NCBI GenBank assembly: GCA_013177995.1
Contig: JABLXN010000015.1
Location: 1 to 53,135 of the forward strand
DNA length: 53,135 nt
Reading direction: 5' to 3'
Source: Brevinematales bacterium
GTDB lineage: Bacteria; Spirochaetota; Brevinematia; Brevinematales; Thermospiraceae
Part shown: in pieces, positions 10,634 to 19,187 of the stretch
Layout: each line of letters begins with the position of its first letter
Numbering within the stretch: position 1 is the first letter of the stretch
Translations under genes and position numbers: made by a program
The notes under the pieces: model-generated
The model's input: only the letters and a program-made list of their open reading frames with translations
Database searches by the model: none
Told to the model about the DNA's origin: nothing

Positions 10634-11409
10634 TCCACCACCTCCAGCATCCCAAAGCCCTCACTTCGACGGGCCCCTATTCCCACATCATAGAGATAAC
10701 AGAGAACCTCAGGAGGAGCTTCAAGGGTAATCTCTCCCTTGAGACCAGGATACGTGGTGATATAAGGATGATCAGGGTTTCCCGAACCGTGAACAAGAGG
10801 AATAACCTCCGTTTGAAGAGAGAGAATTTTCACCTCCTGGTTCGTTAACGAAGAAAGACTCATCTCTATAGCCGAACGCAATTCATCAAAGGACGCCTTT
10901 TTCCAGACCTTCCAGTGGTCCCCTGTTTTTCCCTCATCACGGGTATGAAGGGGAGCCCCCTCAGGATAGAGATAAAAATCCCCATCCTCCGGATCCCTCA
11001 CCAAGAAGGGAGAAAGGGTTTTGAAGGTAGCCCGATGGGTAGAAAAGCTTCTCTCAGGCAACAGTCGGCACCGTTCAATCGAAAAAGGACTCCCAAACAA
11101 CACAAAATCCCCCTTCAGAGCCAAAAAGCCGTTATAAACCCGCATGAGAAACTCATAATCACTCGTCGAAAAAAAGAAGCGGAAAAAATCCCCATCTAAA
11201 ACCATATCCCTTCCCCTTTTTTTCAGGGGAAAATACGCCGAAAAGGTGAAGGGTTTCTGGCGATTGCTCGCATACCACACCTCATAAAATCTCTCTCCAT
11301 CCGGGCCACTTCTTTTGATAGCTTCCTTCACAAGAGACAAGAGATACCGTCGAGAATCCGGAGGGATCACAATCCCACGCCTGCTATGAACCTGACAAGA
11401 AAACCGCAT
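10630..11409 (-). CDS. cas6: Cas6-family endoribonuclease (second copy)
   Basis: This is a 259-residue protein from the ATG at 11409 (MRFSCQVHSRRG, preceded by AAGGAAG); a longer frame exists but begins upstream of the promoter. The C-terminus GIGARRSEGFGMLEVVE and YPGLKGEITLEAPPEV match the first Cas6 closely, while the N-terminal half differs. It is not next to cas8 but to MNT-HEPN. It could process another array elsewhere, serve a lost second module, or be a regulator. A histidine stands at position 8; catalytic residues cannot be fixed without alignment. Confidence 0.82.
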   Translation of the reverse strand: MRFSCQVHSRRGIVIPPDSRRYLLSLVKEAIKRSGPDGERFYEVWYASNRQKPFTFSAYFPLKKRGRDMVLDGDFFRFFFSTSDYEFLMRVYNGFLALKGDFVLFGSPFSIERCRLLPERSFSTHRATFKTLSPFLVRDPEDGDFYLYPEGAPLHTRDEGKTGDHWKVWKKASFDELRSAIEMSLSSLTNQEVKILSLQTEVIPLVHGSGNPDHPYITTYPGLKGEITLEAPPEVLCYLYDVGIGARRSEGFGMLEVVE

Positions 11410-11431
11410 GTTTCTTCCTTGTTTTTGTTTC

Positions 11432-11460
11432 ATTATACCTTCTCTTGTGAAAAAAGTCAA
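11432..11460 (-). promoter_or_regulatory. Promoter of the cas6-MNT-HEPN unit
   Basis: TTGACT (11460-11455) and TATAAT (11437-11432), 17 bp apart, end about 22 bp before the ATG at 11409. It is a near-twin of the main cas promoter at 9742-9770. Confidence 0.88.
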
Positions 11461-11491
11461 TGGGTGGGGAAAAATTTCCATACCAAAGCAT

Positions 11492-11587
11492 GGCTATTAC
11501 CCTGTTTCAGTAAAAAACACGTCTCCCGCCCCGGCTATTCCCATGTCTCAGCAAAGCCCCCTCGTGAGCTGAAACAAGGAAATAGCC
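11492..11587. repeat. REP-like hairpin element with an extra single arm
   Basis: A single arm GGCTATTACCCTGTTTCAG at 11492-11510 is followed by a full hairpin (11533-11587) whose arms are GGCTATT...TCTCAGC and GCTGAAACAAGGAAATAGCC. The same arms recur near 14680, 15083, 24599, 25000, 45041, 45924, 46020 and 52788. Confidence 0.75.
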
Positions 11588-11645
11588 TTCTACTATGACC
11601 AAAACGATATCCTCTTCTCATTGCCGGCCGTCTCTTGCTGATTCT

Positions 11646-11688
11646 CCAACTTTATCACCTTTACCCACCTTCAACTTTCAACTGATAC
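11646..11688. repeat. 43-bp dispersed repeat built on AACTTT units
   Basis: The segment starts CCAACTTTAT and ends TTCAACTTTCAACTGATAC. It is matched at 53086-53128 with five mismatches in 43 positions. It lies just upstream of the amylase operator. Confidence 0.6.
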
Positions 11689-11705
11689 ACGATACCTACG
11701 TTGTG

Positions 11706-11719
11706 GTTAAACGTTTAAC
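11706..11719. promoter_or_regulatory. LacI-family operator upstream of the GH13 amylase
   Basis: GTTAAACGTTTAAC is a perfect 14-bp palindrome with the central CG typical of LacI-family sites, 8 bp upstream of the -35 box. The identical sequence occurs at 41116-41129 and 42237-42250 around the lacI-type gene. Confidence 0.85.
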
Positions 11720-11727
11720 TCTTTTTC

Positions 11728-11756
11728 TTGACTTTTTCCCTCCCCTCTCGTATAAT
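11728..11756 (+). promoter_or_regulatory. Promoter of the GH13 amylase gene
   Basis: TTGACT (11728-11733), 17 bp, TATAAT (11751-11756). The LacI-type palindrome lies just upstream of it rather than over the start site, unlike at lacI itself. Confidence 0.9.
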
Positions 11757-11787
11757 CCTTCCCACACTTTCAAAACAAGAAGGAAAG

Positions 11788-14460
11788 ATGAAAAGAAAAA
11801 GTCTCTTGGTGTTAGGAATTGTTGGTGTCATCGGTCTTGTCGTGGGAACAGGATGCACTTCACCGACGAAAAAGTCCACTGAACCTCAAAAACCCATCTC
11901 CCAGACAACCCTTTCTGTCTCTCAAGAAGACAAGGCAAAGTACCTTCATGTCCCAAGCCCTGATTGGCGGGACCAGATTATCTACTTCATCATGATCGAT
12001 CGCTTCAACGACGGAAACCCAGAAAACAATGATATGAAAGCCGGTGAATATGACCCCAAAGAAAACGCCAAATTCTCAGGGGGAGATCTTGCTGGTATTG
12101 CGGCCAAACTGGACTATATCGAGGGACTGGGAGCTACCGCTATCTGGATCACTCCCCCTGTAGCCAATCAATGGTGGGATCCCCTCATCCATTATGGAGG
12201 TTATCACGGCTACTGGGCAAGAGATTTTCTCTCTGTGGATGAGCACTTTGGGACGCTCGAGGATTATCAGGCTCTCTCGGTGATGCTCCACAAGAGAGGC
12301 ATGTACCTCATCCAGGACATCGTCTGTAACCATGTAGGAAACTTCTTCACCTACACCAATACCTATAACCCCTCCAATGTCACAGAAAACCTTGTCATGA
12401 ATACGGGCTCTCTGCCTACAGACAAACCCACTCGCTATCCCTTCGATCAAATAGACCCACGAGACCCCAAACAGAGGGAATTGGGCATTTATCACTGGAC
12501 TCCACCTATCAAAAATTACCAGGATCCCTACCAGAAAATCTACTACCAGCTTTCAGACCTTGACGACCTCAACACCACCAATGAAATCGTCATCAAGGCC
12601 CTCAAAGAGGCTTATACCTACTGGATCATCAACGTCGGGGTGGATGGTTTTCGTATTGATACCATCATGTATGTGGACCACGCCTTCTGGCTCCGTTTCA
12701 TTCATGATAAGGATGAGTCTTCTCCCGGTGTGGCTCTGATGGCCAAAAAATTCAACAAAACCAACTTCTTTGCCTTTGGAGAGGCCTGGTTCAACTCTAC
12801 TCCCTACCAGGATGACTGCGAAAAAGAGGCCAGTTCCTATCTCGGGACAAAAGAAAAACCAGAACTCCACAGCGTCCTCAACTTCGCCCTCCAACAGGAA
12901 ATCAAGCGTGTCTTTGCCGAAGGTGGAGAAACAGCCCTCATGACCTATCGTTTCAACGCCCTGAAGAAGAATTTCCCCGATATTCATCTTCTTTTGAACT
13001 TCATAGACAATCATGATATGAACCGTTTCCTTCAGGGTGCCAGTGTTCCTGCTCTGAAACAGGCCCTCGTCTTTCTCTTCACCATACCCGGCATCCCTGT
13101 GATCTATTACGGAACAGAACAAAAACTCACCGAAACCCGTGCCTCACTTTTCCCAACAGGATACGGTTCCGGTGGAAAGGAACGATTCGCTACCGATGGA
13201 GAAATGTATAGATTCCTTGCCGATCTGGCCAACCTTCGAAAAACCAACGAGGTCTTCCGAAGAGGGGATATCATACCCATCAAGGATGACCCTACAGGTC
13301 CAGGGGTCTTTGCCTATCTCATGAAAACCACAAAAGATACTGCCGTGGTGATCTTCAATACCTCTGAAGAAGACACCCTTGTGGACAACCTTGACCTTGG
13401 AACAAAAAAGCCCTCTGTTCTTGAGGTGCTGTATTCCACCCGAAAGCTCCAGAAACCCCTTATCACTGACAACTCAGGGAAACTTTCCTTCCTCCTCAAG
13501 GGAAGATCCACCATCGTCGCCATGATCCGAGAGACCAATACCACCCTTACGCCTTCTGCTTCCCTTTCCTTTGATATTCCCAAGGCTCGTACCCTCTCTA
13601 CCAACATCATCCTCAAAGGCAAGGCAAGTGGTGTCTCCAACGTTCTCCTTGTCATTGATGGACGAATCAGTTCTGGTATCCCCGCCTCCCTTAACGACAA
13701 AGGAGAATGGACTGTTCTTCTCCCAGTCGAGTCATTAGACAACGGGAATCACCGCTGTACCATTTACGGAGGGATAGCCGGCGGAGATTTCGTGGTCAGT
13801 CCCACCTATACCTTTGAAGTCAAGATAGAGTACAAAAAGGTACTTTCTGTCAAAGATCCTGTGGGTGATGACAAAGGACCATTTGGAAATTATCTCTACC
13901 CTACCGATGCCTCTTTCAACCATCAGATGGATATTGAAAGTGTCGATATTTTCCGCGCCAGAAACAACCTCATGATTACCCTCACCATGGCCAAACCTAT
14001 CAGTACCGTCTGGAATCCCAAAAATGGTTTTGACCATGTCACTTTCTATATCTACTTCTCACTCCCCGGGAAAGAAGGGGGCTCTACCGTCCTTCCTCGT
14101 CAACAGGCAAAAGCCCCGGCTAACTTTGCCTGGCACTATATGAGCATGGTCGGTGGCTGGAACAACAACCTCTTCTCCAGCAAAGGCGCCAGTGAAAAAG
14201 ACTATGGAACACCGGTAAGTGCTTCTCCCAAAATCATCGTCAATGTGGAGAAGCGTCAGATCACCCTGCGCTATCCTTCTGCCGCCTTTGAAAACCCCAA
14301 AGACATTTCTGGCATGAAAATCTATATCACTACCTGGGATTATGACGGCATGGAGAGCGCCAACCGCCCCATTGAACCAGAACCCAAGGCGTATCGTATG
14401 GGTGGAGATCCTGCGGGCCCCATGATTATGGACGACGTGGGTCCTCTCACCCTGCCCTGA
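11788..14460 (+). CDS. Secreted lipoprotein alpha-amylase (GH13) with glucodextranase-like C-terminal module
   Basis: The ATG at 11788 follows AAGAAGGAAAG; longer frames would start inside the promoter. Residues 1-24 form a lipoprotein signal peptide ending VVGTGC. The GH13 barrel has region I DIVCNH, region II GFRIDT (nucleophile D291), region III GEAW (acid E332) and region IV FIDNHD (D410), so it should be active on alpha-1,4-glucans. After a beta domain and a spacer with an Ig-like character comes a C-terminal module starting DPVGDDKGPFGNYLYPTD, which resembles the C-terminal binding domain of glucodextranases. 890 residues. Probably lipid-anchored at the cell surface or in the periplasm. 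Confidence 0.93.
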   Translation: MKRKSLLVLGIVGVIGLVVGTGCTSPTKKSTEPQKPISQTTLSVSQEDKAKYLHVPSPDWRDQIIYFIMIDRFNDGNPENNDMKAGEYDPKENAKFSGGDLAGIAAKLDYIEGLGATAIWITPPVANQWWDPLIHYGGYHGYWARDFLSVDEHFGTLEDYQALSVMLHKRGMYLIQDIVCNHVGNFFTYTNTYNPSNVTENLVMNTGSLPTDKPTRYPFDQIDPRDPKQRELGIYHWTPPIKNYQDPYQKIYYQLSDLDDLNTTNEIVIKALKEAYTYWIINVGVDGFRIDTIMYVDHAFWLRFIHDKDESSPGVALMAKKFNKTNFFAFGEAWFNSTPYQDDCEKEASSYLGTKEKPELHSVLNFALQQEIKRVFAEGGETALMTYRFNALKKNFPDIHLLLNFIDNHDMNRFLQGASVPALKQALVFLFTIPGIPVIYYGTEQKLTETRASLFPTGYGSGGKERFATDGEMYRFLADLANLRKTNEVFRRGDIIPIKDDPTGPGVFAYLMKTTKDTAVVIFNTSEEDTLVDNLDLGTKKPSVLEVLYSTRKLQKPLITDNSGKLSFLLKGRSTIVAMIRETNTTLTPSASLSFDIPKARTLSTNIILKGKASGVSNVLLVIDGRISSGIPASLNDKGEWTVLLPVESLDNGNHRCTIYGGIAGGDFVVSPTYTFEVKIEYKKVLSVKDPVGDDKGPFGNYLYPTDASFNHQMDIESVDIFRARNNLMITLTMAKPISTVWNPKNGFDHVTFYIYFSLPGKEGGSTVLPRQQAKAPANFAWHYMSMVGGWNNNLFSSKGASEKDYGTPVSASPKIIVNVEKRQITLRYPSAAFENPKDISGMKIYITTWDYDGMESANRPIEPEPKAYRMGGDPAGPMIMDDVGPLTLP

Positions 14461-14475
14461 AGACATCTCAACACA

Positions 14476-14508
14476 AAAGCCCCCTGATCTCCCAGGGGGC
14501 TTTTTTTT
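14476..14508 (+). terminator. Rho-independent terminator after the amylase gene
   Basis: The stem AGCCCCCTG / CAGGGGGCT with loop ATCTCC is followed by eight T, starting 16 bp after the stop codon. Confidence 0.93.
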
Positions 14509-14550
14509 CAAAATAAAAGCTGCCACTTTCACATCTGAACAAAATCCCTT

Positions 14551-14698
14551 GTCGTTCCACATATGAAACTGAATACCTATTTTCACATTTCTTATGAACA
14601 GGGAAATAACACAAAAGCTTTCTATTCTGATGCCTATTGAAAAAAAGAGTCATGCTTAAAAACATTATGGTAAGATAGAGCTATTACCTTGTTTCAGC
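14551..14698 (+). repeat. Dispersed intergenic module A, copy 1
   Basis: The module starts GTCGTTCCACA, contains ACTGAATACCTATTTTCACA and ends with the hairpin arm GCTATTACCTTGTTTCAGC. Related copies lie at 25000-25179 (reverse) and 44699-45096 (interrupted by a MITE). No gene of its own. Confidence 0.75.
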
Positions 14699-14776
14699 CT
14701 GATGGGGGATAGCTTTCTCTTTTGTTCAAACGAGTTGTGTGTATTTGTATGTCCTGTGGTGTGTTATAGGTCTTTT

Positions 14777-14979
14777 GAGACCTTTGCACGAATGTGCAAA
14801 AGGTCTCAAAAAAGTAATAAAGAAACAAAAATTAGTATCAAAATATTCCGTGCTGTAATAAATAAACCAATTTTTTTGAATAAAAAAGACAAATCGGCCC
14901 TTGTAAACAGAAAAATCGGGGTTTCAGGGGCGTAGCCCCTGACCCAGATAGGGGAAGAAAACACCCGTGCAAGGGTCTC
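14777..14979 (+). mobile_element. MITE-like element, copy 1 (203 bp)
   Basis: It starts GAGACCTTTGCACG and ends CGTGCAAGGGTCTC, so its ends are inverted repeats. The first 31 bp also form a hairpin by themselves, and near the right end lies CAGGGGC-GTA-GCCCCTG. It has no coding capacity. CTTTT flanks it on both sides, a possible 5-bp target duplication. Other copies are at 44760-44960 and 45641-45841, with a right-end fragment at 52824-52879. Confidence 0.82.
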
Positions 14980-15055
14980 CTTTTGTGTGAGAGAAGTGGA
15001 GAGCTGGGGTGTTGCTGAAACATGGCAAGAGCTGTGGTTTTGTTCTGGATAGGGG

Positions 15056-15073
15056 AGGTTAAACATTTAACCT
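15056..15073. promoter_or_regulatory. Operator-like palindrome inside the repeat island
   Basis: AGGTTAAACATTTAACCT has the same arms as the LacI-type operators but CA instead of CG in the centre. No gene starts next to it. A partial relative lies near 24555-24568. It may be a chance resemblance or a weak site. Confidence 0.35.
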
Positions 15074-15106
15074 CTGGCTTTTGCTGAAACAAGGTCATAG
15101 CCTTTT

Positions 15107-15600
15107 CCCCGCCCCTGCCGCGGTGCCTCCTGAGAGAAGCCCCTGCAGGGGACACGTGCCCTGCGGGCTGGTAATGGAAGCCATCGTCTTTTCACCACTG
15201 TCCGAGCCACAGGAGGTGGCGAGGAAGCCCGGGGTCAGACAGGGAGGGCTGTCCCCGGGCGGCTACGGAAGAGAACGGGGCTAAAGGCTTTTCTTCCAGC
15301 CCGCCAGGGGGGATGAAGGTCGTTGGCTACAGAAACCGCCGCAGGGGCGGGGCCGGGGTTTCAAAAGGGGCGGAGCCCCTTTTGCCCTGCGCGGGAGCGC
15401 TTCTTCCGAAGTCAGGAGGACGAGTTGTGGTTGCTGAAGTCTCAAGGACGAGGCAATGTCGCTCACGGAGGAAGGACTTGCCCTTCTCAAGGGAGATGTT
15501 CTCCCATGGCCCGCAAAAGCGGCCTGTCTTCCGTCCGAGGCGCATGCGTAGCATGCGACGAGGACAACGCCCCCTTTGTCCGTACGGGATTACTTTGTGA
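15107..15600. repeat. GC-rich repeat block 1
   Basis: This non-coding GC-rich block contains a hairpin CCCGGG...CCCGGG (about 15230-15270), GAAGTCAGGAGGACGAGTTG and a GCATGC-GTA-GCATGC palindrome (about 15541-15558). Pieces recur in reverse at 24160-24560 and 52880-53070 and directly at 45110-45590. Short frames in it are not shared as proteins between copies, so I treat them as noise. Confidence 0.7.
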
Positions 15601-15604
15601 AAGA

Positions 15605-15710
15605 AGAAAAATGGGTGACAAAAATAGCCCAAAATAGAAAGAGAAAAGATGGTCGAACGAGTATTCAGTTTTTATGTGAAGATAACCATTCTGTATGAGT
15701 GTGGAACGAC
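15605..15710 (-). repeat. Dispersed intergenic module B, copy 1
   Basis: Read on the minus strand from 15710 it starts GTCGTTCCACAC, then AAAAACTGAATACTCG and CATCTTTTCTCTTTC. Other copies: 24060-24155 (plus) and 45600-45893 (minus). In the last a MITE has been inserted after the position equal to AGTAT; this copy is the empty site. Confidence 0.75.
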
Positions 15711-15749
15711 ACCCTTTCCCCTCGATTCCAAGAAGTTCTCACAAAATTG

Positions 15750-15778
15750 TTGCAAAAAGCAACCAAAACCTCTATAAT
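15750..15778 (+). promoter_or_regulatory. Promoter of coaD-pta-HD
   Basis: TTGCAA (15750-15755), 17 bp, TATAAT (15773-15778), ending 20 bp before the coaD start. Confidence 0.75.
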
Positions 15779-15797
15779 AAAAATAGGAGAGTTTTCC

Positions 15798-16277
15798 ATG
15801 CGTCTTGCTATCTATCCCGGTTCTTTTGATCCTTTTACCAATGGTCATCTCGATATTGCCAAGCGTTCTATTCATCTCTTTGATCATGTGATTATTGCCG
15901 TTCTTCACAACCGGGCCAAAAAACCTCTCTTCTCCGTTGAAGAACGTGTAGCCATGATAAAGGAGATCTTTTCGGGAGACAACCGTTTCAGCGTCGAAAC
16001 CTTTTCTGGACTCCTTGTGGATTTTGTGAGAGAAAAAAAAGCCCAGGCCATCATCCGGGGGCTACGGGCTGTCTCTGATTTTGAGTTTGAAATACAGGTC
16101 GCTTCAATGAACGCTCATCTCTGCCCTGAGGCAGAAACCGTCTTCCTCATGGCAAGCGAAGACAACCTCTTCGTGAGTTCATCGATTATCAAAGAGATTG
16201 CCCTTTTGGGCGGGGACATCTCAGACAAGGTTCCTCCTGTGGTATGGCGGGAACTCTGTCGCAAACGCAACACCTGA
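15798..16277 (+). CDS. coaD: Phosphopantetheine adenylyltransferase
   Basis: The 159-residue protein starts MRLAIYPGSFDPFTNGHLDI, the nucleotidyltransferase signature with the GHLD version of the HxGH motif, and ends with the ISSSIIKEI-type motif (here VSSSIIKEI). It makes dephospho-CoA from phosphopantetheine and ATP, the penultimate step of CoA synthesis. The ATG follows TAGGAGAG; a longer frame would begin in a repeat. It is cotranscribed with pta (26-bp gap), linking CoA supply with acetyl-CoA use. Confidence 0.96.
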   Translation: MRLAIYPGSFDPFTNGHLDIAKRSIHLFDHVIIAVLHNRAKKPLFSVEERVAMIKEIFSGDNRFSVETFSGLLVDFVREKKAQAIIRGLRAVSDFEFEIQVASMNAHLCPEAETVFLMASEDNLFVSSSIIKEIALLGGDISDKVPPVVWRELCRKRNT

Positions 16278-16303
16278 AAATACCGTTTTCAAGGAGTTGA
16301 TAT

Positions 16304-17299
16304 ATGTCATTCAAAGAGAAAATCCTCTCTATTGCCAAAGCCAATCCCCGTCGTCTTGTTCTCCCTGAGGGAAGAGACATTCGCGTCCTCAAAGCCGCTG
16401 AAATGATTATCAAGGAAAAATTCACCACCGAACTCTATGTCCTGGGAAATCCCGATGAACTCAGAGCCATGGCTGCCGCTGAAGGTGTTTCTCTGGACGG
16501 CGTTATTCTCTATGATCAAACCAAATCCCCAAAACTCGCTGATTATACCCATCGTCTTTATGAAAGTCGCAAAGCCAAAGGGATGACAGAGGCTGAAGCC
16601 GAAGAACTCATGAAGGATGACGTCTATCACGGAGCCATGATGCTCGCTGATGGGGTTGTTGACGCCATGGTCTCCGGAAGCCTCACTCCTACGGCAAAAA
16701 CCGTGAGAGCCTCTCTCATTGTTGTTCGACCAGCAGAAGGTATCAAAACCATCTCTGGGAGCTTTGTTATGGAAGTGCCCAACTGTTCCTACGGAGCCAA
16801 TGGTCAGTTTATCTATGCCGATTGTGGAGTAGTTCCAGAACCCACAGCCGAACAACTCTGTGATATTGCTATCGCCTCCGCCAAGACCTGCCGCCAGCTT
16901 TTAGGCGTAGAACCCAAGGTAGCTTTCCTCTCCTTCTCCACTCTTGGAAGTGCCACCTCCCCCTCTGTGGAAAAGGTTCGCCAGGCGGTGGAAATGATGC
17001 GCTCTCGAAACGTAGATTTTGTGTTCGACGGAGAGCTTCAGTTTGATGCCGCTGTAGAACCCTCTGTGGGCAAATTCAAAGCCCCCAATTCCCCTGTTGC
17101 CGGTGAAGCAAACGTGATGATCTTCCCGGACCTCAATGCTGGAAATATCGGATACAAAATCACCCAGCGTTTAGCGAAGGCTGAAGCGTACGGGCCACTT
17201 CTTCAGGGGCTTTCAAGACCTGTCAACGACCTCTCCCGTGGAGCCACTCCAGAGGACATCGTCGTGGTTTCTGCTATCACCATCGCCCAGTCCCTTTAA
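16304..17299 (+). CDS. pta: Phosphate acetyltransferase
   Basis: The 331-residue protein has the short Pta fold without the N-terminal P-loop domain of long Pta. LVLPEGRDIRVLKAAE, DAMVSGSLTPTAKTVRA, KVAFLSFSTLGSA and APNSPVAGEANVMIFPDLNAGNIGYK are typical. It interconverts acetyl-CoA and acetyl phosphate, for ATP formation with acetate kinase, which is not in this window. Good ribosome-binding site AAGGAG. It stands second in the coaD operon. Confidence 0.96.
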   Translation: MSFKEKILSIAKANPRRLVLPEGRDIRVLKAAEMIIKEKFTTELYVLGNPDELRAMAAAEGVSLDGVILYDQTKSPKLADYTHRLYESRKAKGMTEAEAEELMKDDVYHGAMMLADGVVDAMVSGSLTPTAKTVRASLIVVRPAEGIKTISGSFVMEVPNCSYGANGQFIYADCGVVPEPTAEQLCDIAIASAKTCRQLLGVEPKVAFLSFSTLGSATSPSVEKVRQAVEMMRSRNVDFVFDGELQFDAAVEPSVGKFKAPNSPVAGEANVMIFPDLNAGNIGYKITQRLAKAEAYGPLLQGLSRPVNDLSRGATPEDIVVVSAITIAQSL

Positions 17300-17308
17300 G
17301 GTGGTTGT

Positions 17309-18481
17309 ATGATAAGCCGAGGGCTTGTCGAACGCATCCATCAGGGAGCCTACATTCGTCGGTGGAATGACCATATCCACCCGGAGCAGGGATTTTCTGA
17401 GTTAGACAAGCAGGCTCACAAAATGGTGATCGCCTTCTTTTTGGCCAAAATCGAAGAAGTAGTCTATGACAAAGCCATAGACTACCAGAAACTCATTGAA
17501 GGCGGCATCGCCCAGTATTTTCACAGGGTGGAGCTCACCGACATCAAACCCCCTATTTTTCACCGACTCATGACAGAAAAGGGGAAAGAGCTCAATGCCT
17601 ATGTCATCAAGCAGTGTGCGAAAGACCTTTCTCTGCTTGAGGACAAAGACTTTTTTCACCGGTTCTGTGAACATCTTGAAGAAGACCTCAAAGCAACCGA
17701 TGATCTCTGTCTCGAACACAAAATCCTTTCTGTGGCTCATTACTTGGCCACCCAATGGGAATTCGACCTCATCGAATCGCCCAATCAGAAACTCTATGGG
17801 TTTCATGAAACCAAGCAAGAAATAGAAAAAAAACTTGCCGACTATCAAGGCCTGCCATCGGTTTCTTACACCATCACCCACCTTGGGTATAAAAACCTCT
17901 TTAACCTCATTGGTCAGCTTCGTTTCCAGCGCCGATGGACACAGACCGTCCGTATCCCTGAAACCTCTGTGATGGGGCATTCTCTTGTAGTAGCCATTCT
18001 TGCTTACCTTATTTCTCTCGAATTGAAACTCAATATTCAGGAACAGGCTGTCCACCATTTCTGGCTTGGGCTGTTCCATGATATTCCTGAGGTTCTCACC
18101 AGGGACATCATCTCTCCCGTGAAACAAAGCGTCTCTGAACTTGAAGAAATTATCAAGGAAATTGAAAAAGAAGAGATGGAGAAAAAGCTCAAGTCTCTCT
18201 TTGAAGGAAGTGAGAAAGACAAGAAAATTGGAGAGGACTTTTTCTGGTACATTGAAACAGAATTCTCCCAGACCATTCACCCCATAAGCAAAGGAAAAAT
18301 TCTTGGTCCCATGATCAAAAATTGCGACCGCTATGCCGCCTATGTAGAGGCCTCTCTTTCCCTTTCCCATGGGATCATCTCAAAACAACTCATCGATGCC
18401 CGAAGACGAATAGAAGAGGTGTTTGCACAAACCCCAGAAGACGGTTTCAGCTGGCGCCTTCTTCTTGACTATTTTGCTTAG
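17309..18481 (+). CDS. HD-domain phosphohydrolase (YfbR-like, COG1896 type)
   Basis: The 390-residue protein has two halves. The C-terminal half has the HD metal site: H224 in VMGHSL, H257-D258 in GLFHDIPEVLTRDI and downstream D266. GLFHDIPEVLTRDI is typical of 5'-deoxynucleotidase-like HD proteins. The N-terminal half (HPEQGFSELDKQAHKMV) looks related but lacks a clear HD pair. A nucleotide phosphatase role is plausible but unproven. Starts 9 bp after pta, so same operon. It ends 1 bp before the convergent lipoprotein gene with no room for a terminator. Confidence 0.8.
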   Translation: MISRGLVERIHQGAYIRRWNDHIHPEQGFSELDKQAHKMVIAFFLAKIEEVVYDKAIDYQKLIEGGIAQYFHRVELTDIKPPIFHRLMTEKGKELNAYVIKQCAKDLSLLEDKDFFHRFCEHLEEDLKATDDLCLEHKILSVAHYLATQWEFDLIESPNQKLYGFHETKQEIEKKLADYQGLPSVSYTITHLGYKNLFNLIGQLRFQRRWTQTVRIPETSVMGHSLVVAILAYLISLELKLNIQEQAVHHFWLGLFHDIPEVLTRDIISPVKQSVSELEEIIKEIEKEEMEKKLKSLFEGSEKDKKIGEDFFWYIETEFSQTIHPISKGKILGPMIKNCDRYAAYVEASLSLSHGIISKQLIDARRRIEEVFAQTPEDGFSWRLLLDYFA

Positions 18482-18482
18482 T

Positions 18483-18929
18483 CTATTTGGGTTCAAACCC
18501 TATCGCTGAGAGTTCTGTCATCTGATCTTCCGTACTGGCAGCCGACGAACTCTTGTTAGTGATATAGATAATATAGTTGGTGATCTCCATTTGATTGGTC
18601 ATCACTTTGCACATCACCACCCCAATTTTAGTGTCCGTGGTGGTACTGCAGTCATAAGAAACACTATTTTTCGCTTCATCGACACTCACGACCGGATAGG
18701 TCTGTTTCAGAAGGAGTTTGTTGTTGGTATAATACTGGAGGATAAAGAGACTTTTGGTTATGGTTATGGTATAGAAATCCCCGCTATAATAATAGGTGGT
18801 AGCTCCATTCTTGGCTACCTCATAGATCCGTTTCCATTCCACATCAAGCCACGGAAGAGATGTGGGAGCCACCGCACACCCTGCAAGAAAAAGGCCTATC
18901 CAGAAAAGGTATTTTTTATAAGAACCCAT
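18483..18929 (-). CDS. Small lipoprotein of unknown function
   Basis: With the ATG at 18929 (MGSYKKYLF, preceded by AAGGAGG) it has 148 residues and a lipoprotein signal ending FLAGC. The mature part is rich in Thr, Tyr and Ser (about 20-135) and has two cysteines (YDCS, VMCK) that could pair. I do not recognise a family. It is convergent with the HD gene. Confidence 0.75.
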   Translation of the reverse strand: MGSYKKYLFWIGLFLAGCAVAPTSLPWLDVEWKRIYEVAKNGATTYYYSGDFYTITITKSLFILQYYTNNKLLLKQTYPVVSVDEAKNSVSYDCSTTTDTKIGVVMCKVMTNQMEITNYIIYITNKSSSAASTEDQMTELSAIGFEPK

Positions 18930-19187
18930 GGGATCCTCCTTACCAAACATTTATATTTTCGACGTCAGGAGAAGAAAAACTTGAGAATTTCTCTACCTTT
19001 GCGAAAAAAGGAAAATTCATTTTTTCCCTTCAGAGAGGGATTCGTTTTTTAGTTTTTGCTTTCAAAAATGAGGATTTGCCACTAAAGAACCATCACATGC
19101 TGAAATATAGAAATAAACCATACATCTAGTATTCTCAAGACCATTACTTTCTTTTACCGTTAGAAAACCTCTCATTATTTATTCAAA

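Noticed and set aside
15081-15637. Several 60-105 codon frames in GC-rich block 1, with similar ones at 24055-24605, 45149-45987 and 52803-53125
   Set aside because: They lie in repeat DNA, on both strands and in several frames, with GC-rich sequence that rarely gives stops. Frames are not kept consistently between copies and none has a convincing start.
17402-18370. 322-codon frame on the minus strand opposite the HD gene
   Set aside because: Antisense to a recognisable HD hydrolase with promoter and operon context; no ribosome-binding site or family motif of its own.
18930-19187. Small RNA or riboswitch between the lipoprotein and SH3 genes
   Set aside because: The AT-rich segment shows no stable hairpin followed by a T-run and no known riboswitch core; only the promoter at its end is clear.
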